Origin: Micromonospora echinaurantiaca | GTDB lineage: Bacteria; Actinomycetota; Actinomycetes; Mycobacteriales; Micromonosporaceae | Assembly (NCBI RefSeq): GCF_900090235.1 | Contig: NZ_LT607750.1 | Coordinates: forward strand, 6,281,501 to 6,345,500 | DNA length: 64,000 nt | Direction: 5' to 3' | Shown here: positions 1 through 8,357 of the stretch, piece by piece | Layout of the letters: the number at the start of each line of letters is the position of its first letter | How positions within the stretch are numbered: the first letter of the stretch is position 1 | The notes under the pieces: generated by a model | Database searches by the model: none | What the model was told of the DNA's origin: nothing | What the model saw: the letters and a program-made list of their open reading frames with translations, nothing else | Position numbers and translations under genes: made by a program

Positions 1-1
1 C

Positions 2-487
2 TACTTCGTCACCGGCAACCACGAGTACTACTCCGGCGTCGAGGAGTGGGTGCGGGAGCTGGACCGGCTGGGGCTGCGGGTGCTGCAGAACGACCGGCGG
101 GAGATCCAGGCCCGCGGCGGCGTGCTCGACCTGGCCGGGGTCAACGACGTCACGGCCGCCGGCACCGGGCTGGCCGCGCCGGCCGACTTCACCGCGGCGC
201 TGGGCGACCGGGACCCGTCCCGCCCGGTGGTCCTCCTCGCCCACCAGCCGGTGGCCGCGGTCGAGGCGGCGAAGTTCGGCGTCGACCTGCAACTGTCCGG
301 GCACACCCACGGCGGCCAGATCGTCCCGTTCAACCTGCTGGTCAAGCTCCAGCAGCCGGTGGTCTCCGGCCTCGGCGAGGTCGACGGCACCAAGGTGTAC
401 GTCACCAACGGCGCCGGCTTCTGGGGGCCGCCGGTCCGGGTCGGCGCCGAGCCGCAGATCACCCTCGTCGAGCTGCGTTCGGCATAG
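2..487 (+). CDS. Calcineurin-like metallophosphoesterase, 3' part
   Basis: Partial gene whose 5' end lies outside the window; the frame is open from base 2 to TAG at 485-487 (161 residues visible). Two signatures of the calcineurin-like phosphoesterase fold are present: GNHEYY at residues 5-10 and GHTHGGQ at residues 100-106, which supply metal ligands in this family. The arrangement GNHE then LLAHQP then GHTHGGQ is that of the YkuE/YaeI branch, usually membrane-anchored enzymes acting on lipid phosphodiesters, but the N-terminal anchor would be outside the window. The substrate cannot be told from the sequence. Confidence 0.88.
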   Translation, partial: YFVTGNHEYYSGVEEWVRELDRLGLRVLQNDRREIQARGGVLDLAGVNDVTAAGTGLAAPADFTAALGDRDPSRPVVLLAHQPVAAVEAAKFGVDLQLSGHTHGGQIVPFNLLVKLQQPVVSGLGEVDGTKVYVTNGAGFWGPPVRVGAEPQITLVELRSA

Positions 488-548
488 CGCAGCTCACCCC
501 CGAGCGTGGCGACGCGCGGCGGTGAGCCGTGCCGTGGCAGGATGCGGC

Positions 549-3500
549 GTGCCTCCGTTCAGCGCCGCACCCCCCGGTGGCCTCCCGCCGTTCGTCGCGG
601 ACCTGCACATCCACTCGAAGTACTCGCGCGCGTGCAGCCGCGACCTGACCCTGCCGAACCTCGGCTGGTGGGCCCGACGCAAGGGCATCGGCCTGCTCGG
701 CACCGGTGACTTCACCCACCCCGCCTGGTACGACCACCTGCGCGAGACGCTGCATCCGGCGGAGCCCGGCCTCTACCGGCTCAGCCCGGAGGCGGAGCGG
801 GACATCGCCCGACGGCTGCCACCCCGGCTGGCCAGCGCGGCCGAAACCGACCCGGTGCGGTTCATGCTCAGCGTGGAGATCTCCACGATCTACAAGCGGG
901 ACGACCGCACCCGCAAGGTGCACCACCTGATCTACCTGCCCGACCTGGACGCGGTGTCCCGGTTCAACACCGCGCTCGGCCGGATCGGCAACCTCGGCTC
1001 GGACGGCCGGCCGATCCTCGGCCTGGACTCCCGGGACCTGCTGGAGATCACCCTGGAGGCCAGCCCGGACGGCTACCTGGTGCCGGCGCACATCTGGACG
1101 CCCTGGTTCTCCGCGCTCGGCTCGAAGTCCGGCTTCGACGCGATCGCCGACTGCTACGCCGACCTGGCCGGGCACATCTTCGCGGTGGAGACCGGCCTCT
1201 CCTCCGACCCGGAGATGAACTGGCGGGTCGGCAGCCTGGACGCATACCGGCTGGTGTCGAACTCGGACGCGCACTCGCCGCCGGCGCTGGCCCGGGAGGC
1301 GACCGTCTTCGCCACCACCCGCGACTACTTCGCCGTCCGGGACGCGCTGCGCACCGGCGACGGGCTCGCCGGGACCATCGAGTTCTTCCCGGAGGAGGGC
1401 AAGTACCACGCCGACGGGCACCGGCTCTGCGGGGTCAACTGGGCCCCGGAGCAGACCCGCGCGGCCGGCGGGCGCTGCCCCGAGTGCGGCAAGCCGCTCA
1501 CCGTCGGCGTGCTCAGCCGGGTCGAGGAACTGGCCGACCGCCCGGCCGGGCACCGACCCGAGCAGGCTCGCGAGGTGACCCACCTGGTGCCGCTCGCCGA
1601 GATCCTCGGCGAGATCAACAAGGTGGGCGCCCGGTCCAAGAAGGTCGACGGGAAGCTCAACGACCTGCTCGCCGCGCTCGGCCCGGAGCTGGAGATCCTC
1701 ACCCGCACCCCGCTGGACGAGATCGCGCGGGTCGGTGGGGAACTGCTCGCCGAGGGGATCGGCCGGCTACGCCGGGGCGAGGTGCGCCGGGTCCCCGGCT
1801 ACGACGGCGAGTACGGCGTGATCACCCTCTTCGACCCGGCCGAGCTGGGCGGACCGACGCCGGGGACGCAGGCCGAGACGCTGTTCGACGTACCCGTGCC
1901 GGCGCAGCGCAGGCCCGCGGAGCCGGCGGCCGGACCGCGGGCCAAGCGCCCGGCGGCGGCCAAGGCCGAGCCGAAGCGGAAGGCCAGCGCACCGCCGCCA
2001 CCGATCGCCCCGCCCCCCTCGCCGCACGAGCCGTTCGAGCCGATGCTCGCCGGCATGGAGGAGGTCGGCACCGGCCTGCTGGACCGGCTCGACGCGATGC
2101 AGCGGGTGGCCGCCTCCGCGCCGGGCGGGCCGCTGCTCATCGTGGCCGGGCCGGGCACCGGCAAGACCCGGACGCTGACCCACCGGATCGCGTACCTCTG
2201 CGCGGAGCTGAACGTCTTCCCGGAGCACTGCCTGGCGATCACCTTCACCCGGCGGGCCGCCGAGGAGCTGCGGCACCGCCTCGACGGGCTGCTCGGTCCG
2301 GTCGCCGAGGACGTCACCGTCGGCACCTTCCACTCGCTCGGGCTGACCATCCTGCGGGAGCACGCCGAGGCGGCCGGGCTGCCGGTGGACTTCCGGATCG
2401 CCGACGACGCCGACCGGGCGGCGGCCCGCGCCGAGGCCGGCGACGACCAGGCCGGGTACGCGGCGCTGCTGCGCAAGCAGGGCCTGGTCGACCTGGACGA
2501 GCTGCTCACCCTGCCGGTCGCGCTGCTGCGCGAGGACCGGGCGCTGGTCGAGCGCTACCGGGACCGCTGGCGGTGGATCTTCGTCGACGAGTACCAGGAC
2601 GTCGACGCGGTGCAGTACGAGCTGCTGCGACTGCTCAGCCCCGCCGACGGCAACCTCTGCGCGATCGGCGACCCGGACCAGGCGATCTACTCGTTCCGCG
2701 GCGCCGACGTCGGCTACTTCCTGCGCTTCTCCCAGGACTTCACCGACGCCCGGCTGGTCCGGCTGAACCGCAACTACCGCTCGTCGGCGCCGATCCTGGC
2801 CGCCGCGGTGCAGGCCATCGCGCCGTCGTCGCTGGTGCGCGGCCGGCGGCTGGACCCGGCCCGGCTCGACCCGGAGGCCCCGCTGGTCGGCCGCTACCCG
2901 GCGGCGTCCGTCGCCGACGAGGCCGACTTCGTGGTCCGCACCGTCGACGAACTGGTCGGCGGGCTCTCCCACCGGTCGCTGGACTCCGGCCGGATCGACG
3001 GCCGCTCGACGTCGCTCAGCTTCTCCGACATCGCGGTGCTCTACCGCACCGACGCCCAGGCCGCGCCGATCGTGGACGCCCTGGCCCGGGCCAACATCCC
3101 GGTGCAGAAGCGCTCGCACGACCGGCTGCGGGACCGGCCCGGGGTGGCCGCCATCGCCCGGGAGCTGCGGCACGCCGGCGGGCTCGACGGCTCGCTCGCC
3201 GCCCGGGTCCGGCTGGCCGGCCAGGTGCTGGCGGAACGCTTCGCCGTGCCGACGCTGGACGGCGCCGGCGCGGTCCGCCCGGAGGACGTCCGGGCGGCGG
3301 TCGACCTGCTCACCCCGCTGGCCCGGCGCTGCGGCGACGACCTGCCGCTGTTCCTGTCCCAGCTGGCCACCGGCGCCGAGGTGGACGCCCTGGACCCGCG
3401 GGCCGAGGCGGTCACCCTGCTCACCCTGCACGCGGCCAAGGGGCTGGAGTTCCCGGTGGTGTTCCTGGTCGGCTGCGAGGACGGGCTGCTGCCGCTGCGC

Positions 3501-3740
3501 TGGCCCGGCAGCGAGCCCGACGACGACGCGGTGGCCGAGGAGCGGCGGTTGTTCTTCGTCGGCCTCACCCGCGCCCAGGACCGGCTGTACGTCAGCCACG
3601 CCGCCCGCCGCACCCGGCACGGCGCGGAACGCGAGTGCCGGCCGTCCCCGTTCCTCGACGCCATCGACCCGGGCCTGTTCGAACGCTTCGGCGAGACCGA
3701 GCCGCGCCGCCCCAAGGACCGCCAGCTCCGGCTGATCTGA
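549..3740 (+). CDS. PHP-domain nuclease (EndoQ-like) fused to UvrD/Rep-type DNA helicase
   Basis: A 1063-residue two-enzyme fusion. Residues ~15-400 resemble the EndoQ/TIGR00375 PHP family: DLHIHSKYS near residue 18, TGDFTHP near 53, SNSDAHS near 240, and a zinc site with C294, C310 and C313. EndoQ enzymes nick DNA 5' of deaminated or abasic bases. A proline/alanine-rich linker (~455-510) leads to an SF1 helicase: Walker A AGPGTGKT at 533-540, DEYQD near 680, GDPDQAIYSFRG near 707, LTLHAAKGLEF near 956 and VGLTRAQDRLY near 1002. The helicase part is about 550 residues, shorter than UvrD (~720). GTG at 549 is chosen because AGGA lies 6 nt upstream; an in-frame GTG at 522 is possible. Inferred role: recognition and unwinding of damaged DNA. 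It is not in an operon with the phosphoesterase in any way I can prove. Confidence 0.88.
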   Translation: MPPFSAAPPGGLPPFVADLHIHSKYSRACSRDLTLPNLGWWARRKGIGLLGTGDFTHPAWYDHLRETLHPAEPGLYRLSPEAERDIARRLPPRLASAAETDPVRFMLSVEISTIYKRDDRTRKVHHLIYLPDLDAVSRFNTALGRIGNLGSDGRPILGLDSRDLLEITLEASPDGYLVPAHIWTPWFSALGSKSGFDAIADCYADLAGHIFAVETGLSSDPEMNWRVGSLDAYRLVSNSDAHSPPALAREATVFATTRDYFAVRDALRTGDGLAGTIEFFPEEGKYHADGHRLCGVNWAPEQTRAAGGRCPECGKPLTVGVLSRVEELADRPAGHRPEQAREVTHLVPLAEILGEINKVGARSKKVDGKLNDLLAALGPELEILTRTPLDEIARVGGELLAEGIGRLRRGEVRRVPGYDGEYGVITLFDPAELGGPTPGTQAETLFDVPVPAQRRPAEPAAGPRAKRPAAAKAEPKRKASAPPPPIAPPPSPHEPFEPMLAGMEEVGTGLLDRLDAMQRVAASAPGGPLLIVAGPGTGKTRTLTHRIAYLCAELNVFPEHCLAITFTRRAAEELRHRLDGLLGPVAEDVTVGTFHSLGLTILREHAEAAGLPVDFRIADDADRAAARAEAGDDQAGYAALLRKQGLVDLDELLTLPVALLREDRALVERYRDRWRWIFVDEYQDVDAVQYELLRLLSPADGNLCAIGDPDQAIYSFRGADVGYFLRFSQDFTDARLVRLNRNYRSSAPILAAAVQAIAPSSLVRGRRLDPARLDPEAPLVGRYPAASVADEADFVVRTVDELVGGLSHRSLDSGRIDGRSTSLSFSDIAVLYRTDAQAAPIVDALARANIPVQKRSHDRLRDRPGVAAIARELRHAGGLDGSLAARVRLAGQVLAERFAVPTLDGAGAVRPEDVRAAVDLLTPLARRCGDDLPLFLSQLATGAEVDALDPRAEAVTLLTLHAAKGLEFPVVFLVGCEDGLLPLRWPGSEPDDDAVAEERRLFFVGLTRAQDRLYVSHAARRTRHGAERECRPSPFLDAIDPGLFERFGETEPRRPKDRQLRLI

Positions 3741-3782
3741 CCCGGCTGGCGGCTCGGTGCGGCGCGTGGCTCGGGCCGGGCG

Positions 3783-4811
3783 TCAGCGGCGGGCCGGCTC
3801 CGGGGTCGCCTGCTCGGCGGGCCGGCGCGGGCGTTCGGTGCTCACCACCAGGGCCACCCCGGCCACGATCACCGCGCCACCGAGCAGCACCTGCGCGGTG
3901 ATCGGCTCCGCGACGAGCAGCGCGCCGAGCGCCACCGCGACCGCCGGGTTCACGTAGGCGTACGTGGCGACCAGCGAGATCGGCGCGTGGTGCAGCAGCC
4001 AGACGTACGCGGTGAAGGCGACCAGCGAGCCGGCCACCATCAGGTAGCCGAGGGCGAGCCAGGAGCGGGTGGTGACCGTGCCCGGATCGAAGCCCCGCAG
4101 CTCGCCCCGGCCCACGGCGAGGACGGCGAGCACCGCCGCCCCGGCGAACATCTCGTACACGGTGGCGACGAACGGGTCGGTGGGCATCCGGATCCGGCCG
4201 GACAGGAACGAGCCGACCGACCAGGAGGCCGCCCCGACCACCACGGTCAGCGCGCCGGCGAGCGGTACCGCGCCCGTCCCACCGCTGGGCAGCACCAGCA
4301 GCACCAGGCCGACGAAGCCCAGGCTCACCCCGGCCAGCGTCCAGAGTCGGGGGCGGTCACCGGTGGCCGAGCGGAGCAGCACCACCAGCAGCGGCACGGT
4401 GGCGACCAGCAGCGCCGCGATGCCGGACGGCACCGCCACCCCGGGCGGCCCGGACTCGGCCAGCACCACCAGCCCGTTACCGCCGGCGAGCAGGAGCACG
4501 CCGACCACCGCGGCGGAGGCGAGCTGACGCCGGTCGACCCGCAGCGCCCCCGGCCCGCGACGCAGCCGCAGCACCAGGGCGAGCACCACACCGGCGGCCG
4601 CGAACCGGGCGGCCGCCGAGGCGAGCGGCGGCATGGACTCCACGGCGATCCGGATGCCGAGATAGGTGGAGCCCCACAGGACGTAGACCAGCAGCAGCGC
4701 GGTCCAGATCAGCGCGGGCGCGGCGGCTGATCGGCCGCCGGCGGCGGCGCTCGGTCCGGGCCGGCCGGCCGAGTCGGTGGACGGGGACGCACTTGGCGGA
4801 GGTGAGCTCAT
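3783..4811 (-). CDS. EamA/DMT-family transporter
   Basis: A 342-residue integral membrane protein with about ten hydrophobic helices in two EamA-like halves. After a ~30-residue polar N-terminus the first half starts LIWTALLLVYVLWGSTYLGIR, the WGSTYLGIR stretch being typical of the drug/metabolite transporter superfamily (RhtA/YdcZ-like). Such proteins export amino acids or small metabolites across the plasma membrane; the substrate cannot be assigned. ATG at 4811 follows a -10-like TAGCGT (4821-4826 on the other strand) by 9 nt, so the transcript may have almost no leader. It converges with the helicase gene, with only 42 bp between the two stops and no clear terminator hairpin. Confidence 0.87.
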   Translation of the reverse strand: MSSPPPSASPSTDSAGRPGPSAAAGGRSAAAPALIWTALLLVYVLWGSTYLGIRIAVESMPPLASAAARFAAAGVVLALVLRLRRGPGALRVDRRQLASAAVVGVLLLAGGNGLVVLAESGPPGVAVPSGIAALLVATVPLLVVLLRSATGDRPRLWTLAGVSLGFVGLVLLVLPSGGTGAVPLAGALTVVVGAASWSVGSFLSGRIRMPTDPFVATVYEMFAGAAVLAVLAVGRGELRGFDPGTVTTRSWLALGYLMVAGSLVAFTAYVWLLHHAPISLVATYAYVNPAVAVALGALLVAEPITAQVLLGGAVIVAGVALVVSTERPRRPAEQATPEPARR

Positions 4812-4895
4812 TGGTGGACCACGCTACGGTGGCCTGGGCGTCGGCGTCCCTCGTTGGTGGCCGGCCTCTCACCACTTGGGTTCCAGGAGGACGGC

Positions 4896-5771
4896 ATGGC
4901 CAACTACGGACCACCGGGCGGCGGTTCCCCGGACCCGTGGCGCGGGCGGGGGCCCGACGAGCCGTACGAGCCGTACGAGCCGGACCGTCGGCGCGAGTGG
5001 GACGGGTCCGAGGATCCCTACCAGCAGCACCGGCCGGGGCGACCGTACGGCGCCGATCCCTACCAGCCCACCGAGCCGTCCTACGACCCCGGGTACGGGT
5101 CCGGGCCGCACCGGCCCGCCGATCCCGGGTACGCCGCCGATCCCGGCTACCCGGCCGATCCCCGCCACGCCCCGGAGCCGGCGTACCGCCCCGGATACGG
5201 CGAGCCGGGGCCCGGCCCGTACCGGCCGGCCGAGCAGTCGTACGCCGGCTATCCGGCTGCCGGTGCGCCGGCCGCCCCGTACACCGGGGAACCGGCCCCG
5301 CCCCCGGAGCGCCCGCGCTCCCGCGGCCCGTTGCTCGCGGTGCTGGCGGCCGTGCTGGTCCTCGTGCTCGGCGGTGGGGTGGCGGTGCTCTACCTGCTCG
5401 GTCAGGACGACGACGACCCGCCGCCGACCGCCGCCGCCGGGGCGTCCGCCTCGGCCCCCGCCGACACCGCGGCACCGACGGCCGCGGGCCCGGTGCCCAG
5501 TGCGCCGGCCCCGGAGGCGTCCGCCGACCCCCGGTTCGTCAAGGCCGGCCAGTGCGTCCGCAACGAGGGGGCACCCGGTGGCAAGCCCAAACTGCTGATC
5601 AGCGACTGTGCCCCGAAGACGTACGAGGTGCTGCGCCGCTTCGACGGCGCGACCAGCGGCGAGCGGGACGCCGAGGCCAAGTGCGCCAAGGTCGCCGGCT
5701 ACACCAACTGGTACTTCTTCGACAGCGAGCTGGACACCCTCGACTTCGTGCTCTGCCTGAAGCAGCGCTGA
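4896..5771 (+). CDS. Proline/tyrosine-rich membrane-anchored protein, SCO3897/LppU-like C-domain
   Basis: 291 residues; ATG at 4896 sits 5 nt after AGGAGG (4885-4890). Residues 1-140 are disordered, rich in P, Y, G and D, with repeats of the type DPGYxAxPGY. One transmembrane helix (GPLLAVLAAVLVLVLGGGVAVLYLL, ~residues 147-171) is followed by an A/P-rich stalk and a ~85-residue extracytoplasmic domain with four cysteines (CVRNEG, DCAP, KCAKV, LCLKQR), a pattern I recognise from the LppU/SCO3897 family. Topology is probably N-in, C-out. The function is unknown. The next gene is a paralogue 22 bp downstream, so the two probably form an operon. Confidence 0.8.
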   Translation: MANYGPPGGGSPDPWRGRGPDEPYEPYEPDRRREWDGSEDPYQQHRPGRPYGADPYQPTEPSYDPGYGSGPHRPADPGYAADPGYPADPRHAPEPAYRPGYGEPGPGPYRPAEQSYAGYPAAGAPAAPYTGEPAPPPERPRSRGPLLAVLAAVLVLVLGGGVAVLYLLGQDDDDPPPTAAAGASASAPADTAAPTAAGPVPSAPAPEASADPRFVKAGQCVRNEGAPGGKPKLLISDCAPKTYEVLRRFDGATSGERDAEAKCAKVAGYTNWYFFDSELDTLDFVLCLKQR

Positions 5772-5793
5772 ACACCGCATCCCTGGGAGAGAG

Positions 5794-6855
5794 ATGACCA
5801 CCTACGGACCATCCGGCCAGCCGGACGACCCGTCGCAGCGGCCGCCGGCCGGGCCGGAGGGCCCGACGCCCGCCGACCCGACGCTGCCCCAGTGGGGCCA
5901 GCCACCGGCGGGCGGCCAGGAACAACCCACCCTTCCCCAGTGGGGCCAGCCGGCGGGCCAGGAACAACCCACCGTGCCGCAGTGGGGCCAGCCACCCGCC
6001 GGTGGCCAGGAGCAGCCCACCCAGCCGCAGTGGGGCCAGCCGCCAGCGGGCGGCCAGGAGCAGCCCACCCAGCCCCAGTGGAGCCAACCCGTCTCCGGCG
6101 GCGCCGAGCCGCCCACCACGCCGATGTGGGCCCAGCCGCCGGCGGGCGCACCGCAGCCGGCCGAGCCGCCGCAGCCGCCCGCCGGCTACCCGCCGCCGGC
6201 CCCCGGGCCGGGGCAACCGCCGCCCGGCGCCGGCTACCCGCCGCCCACCTCGGGCGCCGGCTACCCGCCGCCCACGTCCGGGGCCGGCTACCCGCCGCCG
6301 CCCGGGCCGTTCCCACCGGCCGGGCCGCAGCCGGTCCAGCCGGCCGCCGGCCAGTGGGGCGCGCCGCCGCCGGCCCCCGGTCAGTTCGGTACGCCGCCCG
6401 CCCCGCCGGCGAAGCGGGGCGGCGGTGGGAAGATCGCCCTGATCATCGGCCTGGTCGTGGTGCTGGTCCTCTGCCCCTGCCTCGGCCTGGCCGGCTGGGC
6501 GGTGTACCAGGCCGCCGAGGACGACGACCCGAGCCCGGGGCCGTCGGTGTCGGCGAGCGCGTCGACCGAGCCGACCGCCGAGCCGAGCCCGGACGAGAGC
6601 AGCGCGGAACCGAGCCCGACCGAGGACGACGACGACTACGCCAAGGGCGACTGCGTGGTCAACGACGGCACCGACGAGGACGCCGAGCTGCGTAAGGTGC
6701 CGTGCGGCCCGAACACGTACGAGGTGCTGCTGCGGCTGCCGGCGACCACGGACGCCGATCAGTGCAAGACGCGCGCACCCCGGTCGACCGCGCACTACGT
6801 GCACGACAACTCGGTCGACCTCTTCGACTACGTGCTCTGCCTGCGGAAGCGGTAG
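5794..6855 (+). CDS. Gln/Pro-repeat membrane-anchored protein, paralogue of the preceding gene
   Basis: 353 residues; ATG at 5794 follows GGGAGAGAG. The N-terminal half is low complexity: five copies of a 16-residue repeat around PQWGQPPAGGQEQPT (residues ~30-105), then GYPPPTSGA repeats. One transmembrane helix (ALIIGLVVVLVLCPCLGLAGWAVY, ~212-235) precedes an acidic Ser/Glu/Pro stalk and a C-terminal domain with the same four-cysteine plan as its neighbour (DCVVND, PCGPNTYEVLLR, QCKTRA, LCLRKR). It differs from its neighbour mainly in the cytoplasmic tail, suggesting duplication followed by tail diversification. A strong A-tract/hairpin/T-tract terminator follows. Function unknown. Confidence 0.8.
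   Translation: MTTYGPSGQPDDPSQRPPAGPEGPTPADPTLPQWGQPPAGGQEQPTLPQWGQPAGQEQPTVPQWGQPPAGGQEQPTQPQWGQPPAGGQEQPTQPQWSQPVSGGAEPPTTPMWAQPPAGAPQPAEPPQPPAGYPPPAPGPGQPPPGAGYPPPTSGAGYPPPTSGAGYPPPPGPFPPAGPQPVQPAAGQWGAPPPAPGQFGTPPAPPAKRGGGGKIALIIGLVVVLVLCPCLGLAGWAVYQAAEDDDPSPGPSVSASASTEPTAEPSPDESSAEPSPTEDDDDYAKGDCVVNDGTDEDAELRKVPCGPNTYEVLLRLPATTDADQCKTRAPRSTAHYVHDNSVDLFDYVLCLRKR
5881..6105 (+). repeat. Five tandem ~48-bp in-frame repeats
   Basis: DNA repeats encoding the PQWGQPPAGGQEQPT unit; one copy is six bases shorter (PQWGQPAGQEQPT) and the last is diverged (PQWSQPVSGG). All length changes are multiples of three, so the frame is kept. They are within the coding sequence and can be expected to vary in copy number between strains. 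Confidence 0.85.
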
Positions 6856-6864
6856 GCCATCGGG

Positions 6865-6908
6865 AAAACTAGGGCTGTCTAGCGTGGACGCTAGACAGCC
6901 CTAGTTTT
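6865..6908 (+). terminator. Perfect 20-bp inverted repeat: bidirectional terminator containing an operator-like core
   Basis: Arms at 6865-6884 and 6889-6908 are exact complements around a TGGA loop; the stem begins with AAAA and ends with TTTT, the layout of a bidirectional intrinsic terminator. It lies 9 bp after the stop of the repeat protein gene. Its core reads TGTCTAGC-N6-GCTAGACA (6876-6897), which recurs at 6971-6991, so it may also bind a regulator. Confidence 0.8.
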
Positions 6909-6970
6909 GTCTCGACGCGGCTCCGGCCGGGCAGTACGCCGGCACGACACGCGGTAGCCCCATCTACGGA

Positions 6971-7002
6971 TGTCTAGCCTCCCAGCTAGACGGCCCGATA
7001 CT
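6971..7002 (+). promoter_or_regulatory. Operator TGTCTAGC-N6-GCTAGAC with adjacent -10 element
   Basis: TGTCTAGC (6971-6978), six bases, GCTAGAC (6985-6991): the same half-sites and spacing as the core of the upstream palindrome, with centres 95 bp apart. A -10-like GATACT (6997-7002) follows, 9 nt before the GTG of the ATPase gene. The site covers where the -35 would be, so it is best read as an operator of that gene. The half-sites resemble those of GntR-type sites such as DasR (GTCTAGAC core), but the spacing differs. Confidence 0.65.
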
Positions 7003-7011
7003 GTGCGATGC

Positions 7012-8253
7012 GTGGATCCGGTCCGCAACCCGTACGCTCCGGGCGCCGGCCAGCGTCCGCCCGAACTCGCCGGGCGGGGGCGCGAGCTGGACGTCTTCGA
7101 CATCGTGCTGGAGCGGATCGCGCGGGGCCGGCCGGAACGCAGCCTGATGCTCACCGGGCTGCGCGGCGTCGGCAAGACCGTGCTGCTCAACACCCTCCGC
7201 TCGCAGGCGATCAACCGACTCTGGGGCAGCGGCAAGATCGAGGCCCGGCCGGACCAGTCGCTGCGCCGCCCGATCGCCGCGGCGCTGCACATGGCGGTCC
7301 GCGAACTCGCTCCGCGACACCGCGCGCCGGACCGGATCGACGCCTTCCTCGGGGTGCTCAAGGCGTTCGCCCAGCGCTCCGCGCCGACCGGCCGGGGTGG
7401 CGCCGCGCCGAAGCTGCGGGACCGCTGGCAGCCCGGCATCGACGTCCCCGCCGCCAGCGGCCGGGCCGACTCGGGCGACATCGAGATCGACCTGGTCGAG
7501 CTGCTCACCGACGCCGCCGGGGTGGCCAGCGACGTCGGCACCGGCATCGCCATCTTCATCGACGAGATGCAGGACCTCGGCCCCGAGGACGTCTCCGCGC
7601 TCTGCGCCGCCTGCCACGAGCTGTCCCAGCTCGGGGCGCCGCTGATCGTGGTCGGCGCCGGGCTGCCGCACCTGCCGGCCGTGCTCAGCGCCGCCAAGTC
7701 GTACTCGGAGCGGCTCTTCCGGTACCAGCGGATCGACCGGCTCGACCGGATCGCCGCCGACCAGGCGCTCTGCGCGCCGGCCGAGCGCGAGGAGGTGGAG
7801 TACGAGCAGAAGGCGCTCGACCTGCTGTACGAGAAGTCCGGCGGCTACCCGTACTTCGTGCAGGCGTACGGGAAGGCCACCTGGGACCACGCCCCGCGCT
7901 CGCCGATCACCGCCGCGGACGTCCGGGTGGCCGCGCCCGAGGCGGAGGCGGAGCTGGCGGTCGGCTTCTTCGGTTCCCGGTTCGAGCGGGCCACCCCGGC
8001 GGAGCGCGAGTACATGCGCGCGATGGCCACCCTCTCGCTGGTCGAGGGCGAGGCGGACGGCGGCGGCCGGGACGACATGGACGCCGCGGTGCCGACCGCG
8101 GAGATCGCCCGGGCGCTGGGCCGCAAGCCGGCCAGCCTCTCGCCGGCCCGGGACGCGCTGATCAAGAAGGGGCTGATCTACTCCGGCGAGCGGGGCACGG
8201 TGGCCTTCACCGTCCCGCACTTCGGCCGGTACCTGCGCACCCAGCCGGCCTGA
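7012..8253 (+). CDS. AAA-family ATPase (Orc/Cdc6-like P-loop protein)
   Basis: 413 residues from GTG 7012; upstream in-frame starts would place the operator inside the coding region. Walker A GLRGVGKT is near residue 48, Walker B IAIFIDEMQDL near 180, and GAGLPHLP resembles sensor 1. The C-terminal third (ARALGRKPASLSPARDALIKKGLI) reads as a winged-helix, giving the ATPase plus wHTH plan of Orc1/Cdc6-like and MalT/AfsR-like ATPases. An insert at ~130-165 (SAPTGRGGAAPKLRD) is unusual. Standalone proteins of this type are common in actinobacteria with no proven role; some accompany mobile elements. It is monocistronic, between the operator pair and a convergent acetyltransferase gene. Confidence 0.8.
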   Translation: MDPVRNPYAPGAGQRPPELAGRGRELDVFDIVLERIARGRPERSLMLTGLRGVGKTVLLNTLRSQAINRLWGSGKIEARPDQSLRRPIAAALHMAVRELAPRHRAPDRIDAFLGVLKAFAQRSAPTGRGGAAPKLRDRWQPGIDVPAASGRADSGDIEIDLVELLTDAAGVASDVGTGIAIFIDEMQDLGPEDVSALCAACHELSQLGAPLIVVGAGLPHLPAVLSAAKSYSERLFRYQRIDRLDRIAADQALCAPAEREEVEYEQKALDLLYEKSGGYPYFVQAYGKATWDHAPRSPITAADVRVAAPEAEAELAVGFFGSRFERATPAEREYMRAMATLSLVEGEADGGGRDDMDAAVPTAEIARALGRKPASLSPARDALIKKGLIYSGERGTVAFTVPHFGRYLRTQPA

Positions 8254-8265
8254 ACCGGGGCCGGC

Positions 8266-8347
8266 GGGCGCGGCGATCCGGCTGAACGAGCGCTACCGGG
8301 CCCGGAACGGTGGGCGCGGCGATCCGGCGGAACGAGCGCTGCCAGGC
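8266..8347. repeat. 36-bp direct repeat, two copies
   Basis: Units at 8266-8301 and 8312-8347, beginning GGGCGCGGCGATCCGGC and containing GAACGAGCGCT, differ at three positions. The 10-bp spacer separates them, so the period is 46 bp. They lie wholly between the stops of two convergent genes. No stem of terminator strength was seen in either unit. Confidence 0.8.
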
Positions 8348-8357
8348 GCCGAGCGGG

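Noticed and set aside
1767..3620. 617-codon open frame opposite the helicase
   Set aside because: A GC-driven shadow; the plus-strand frame has full helicase motifs, the minus frame has none.
6865..6908. Transposon end (inverted repeat)
   Set aside because: No transposase or second end; A-tract/stem/T-tract layout fits a terminator better.
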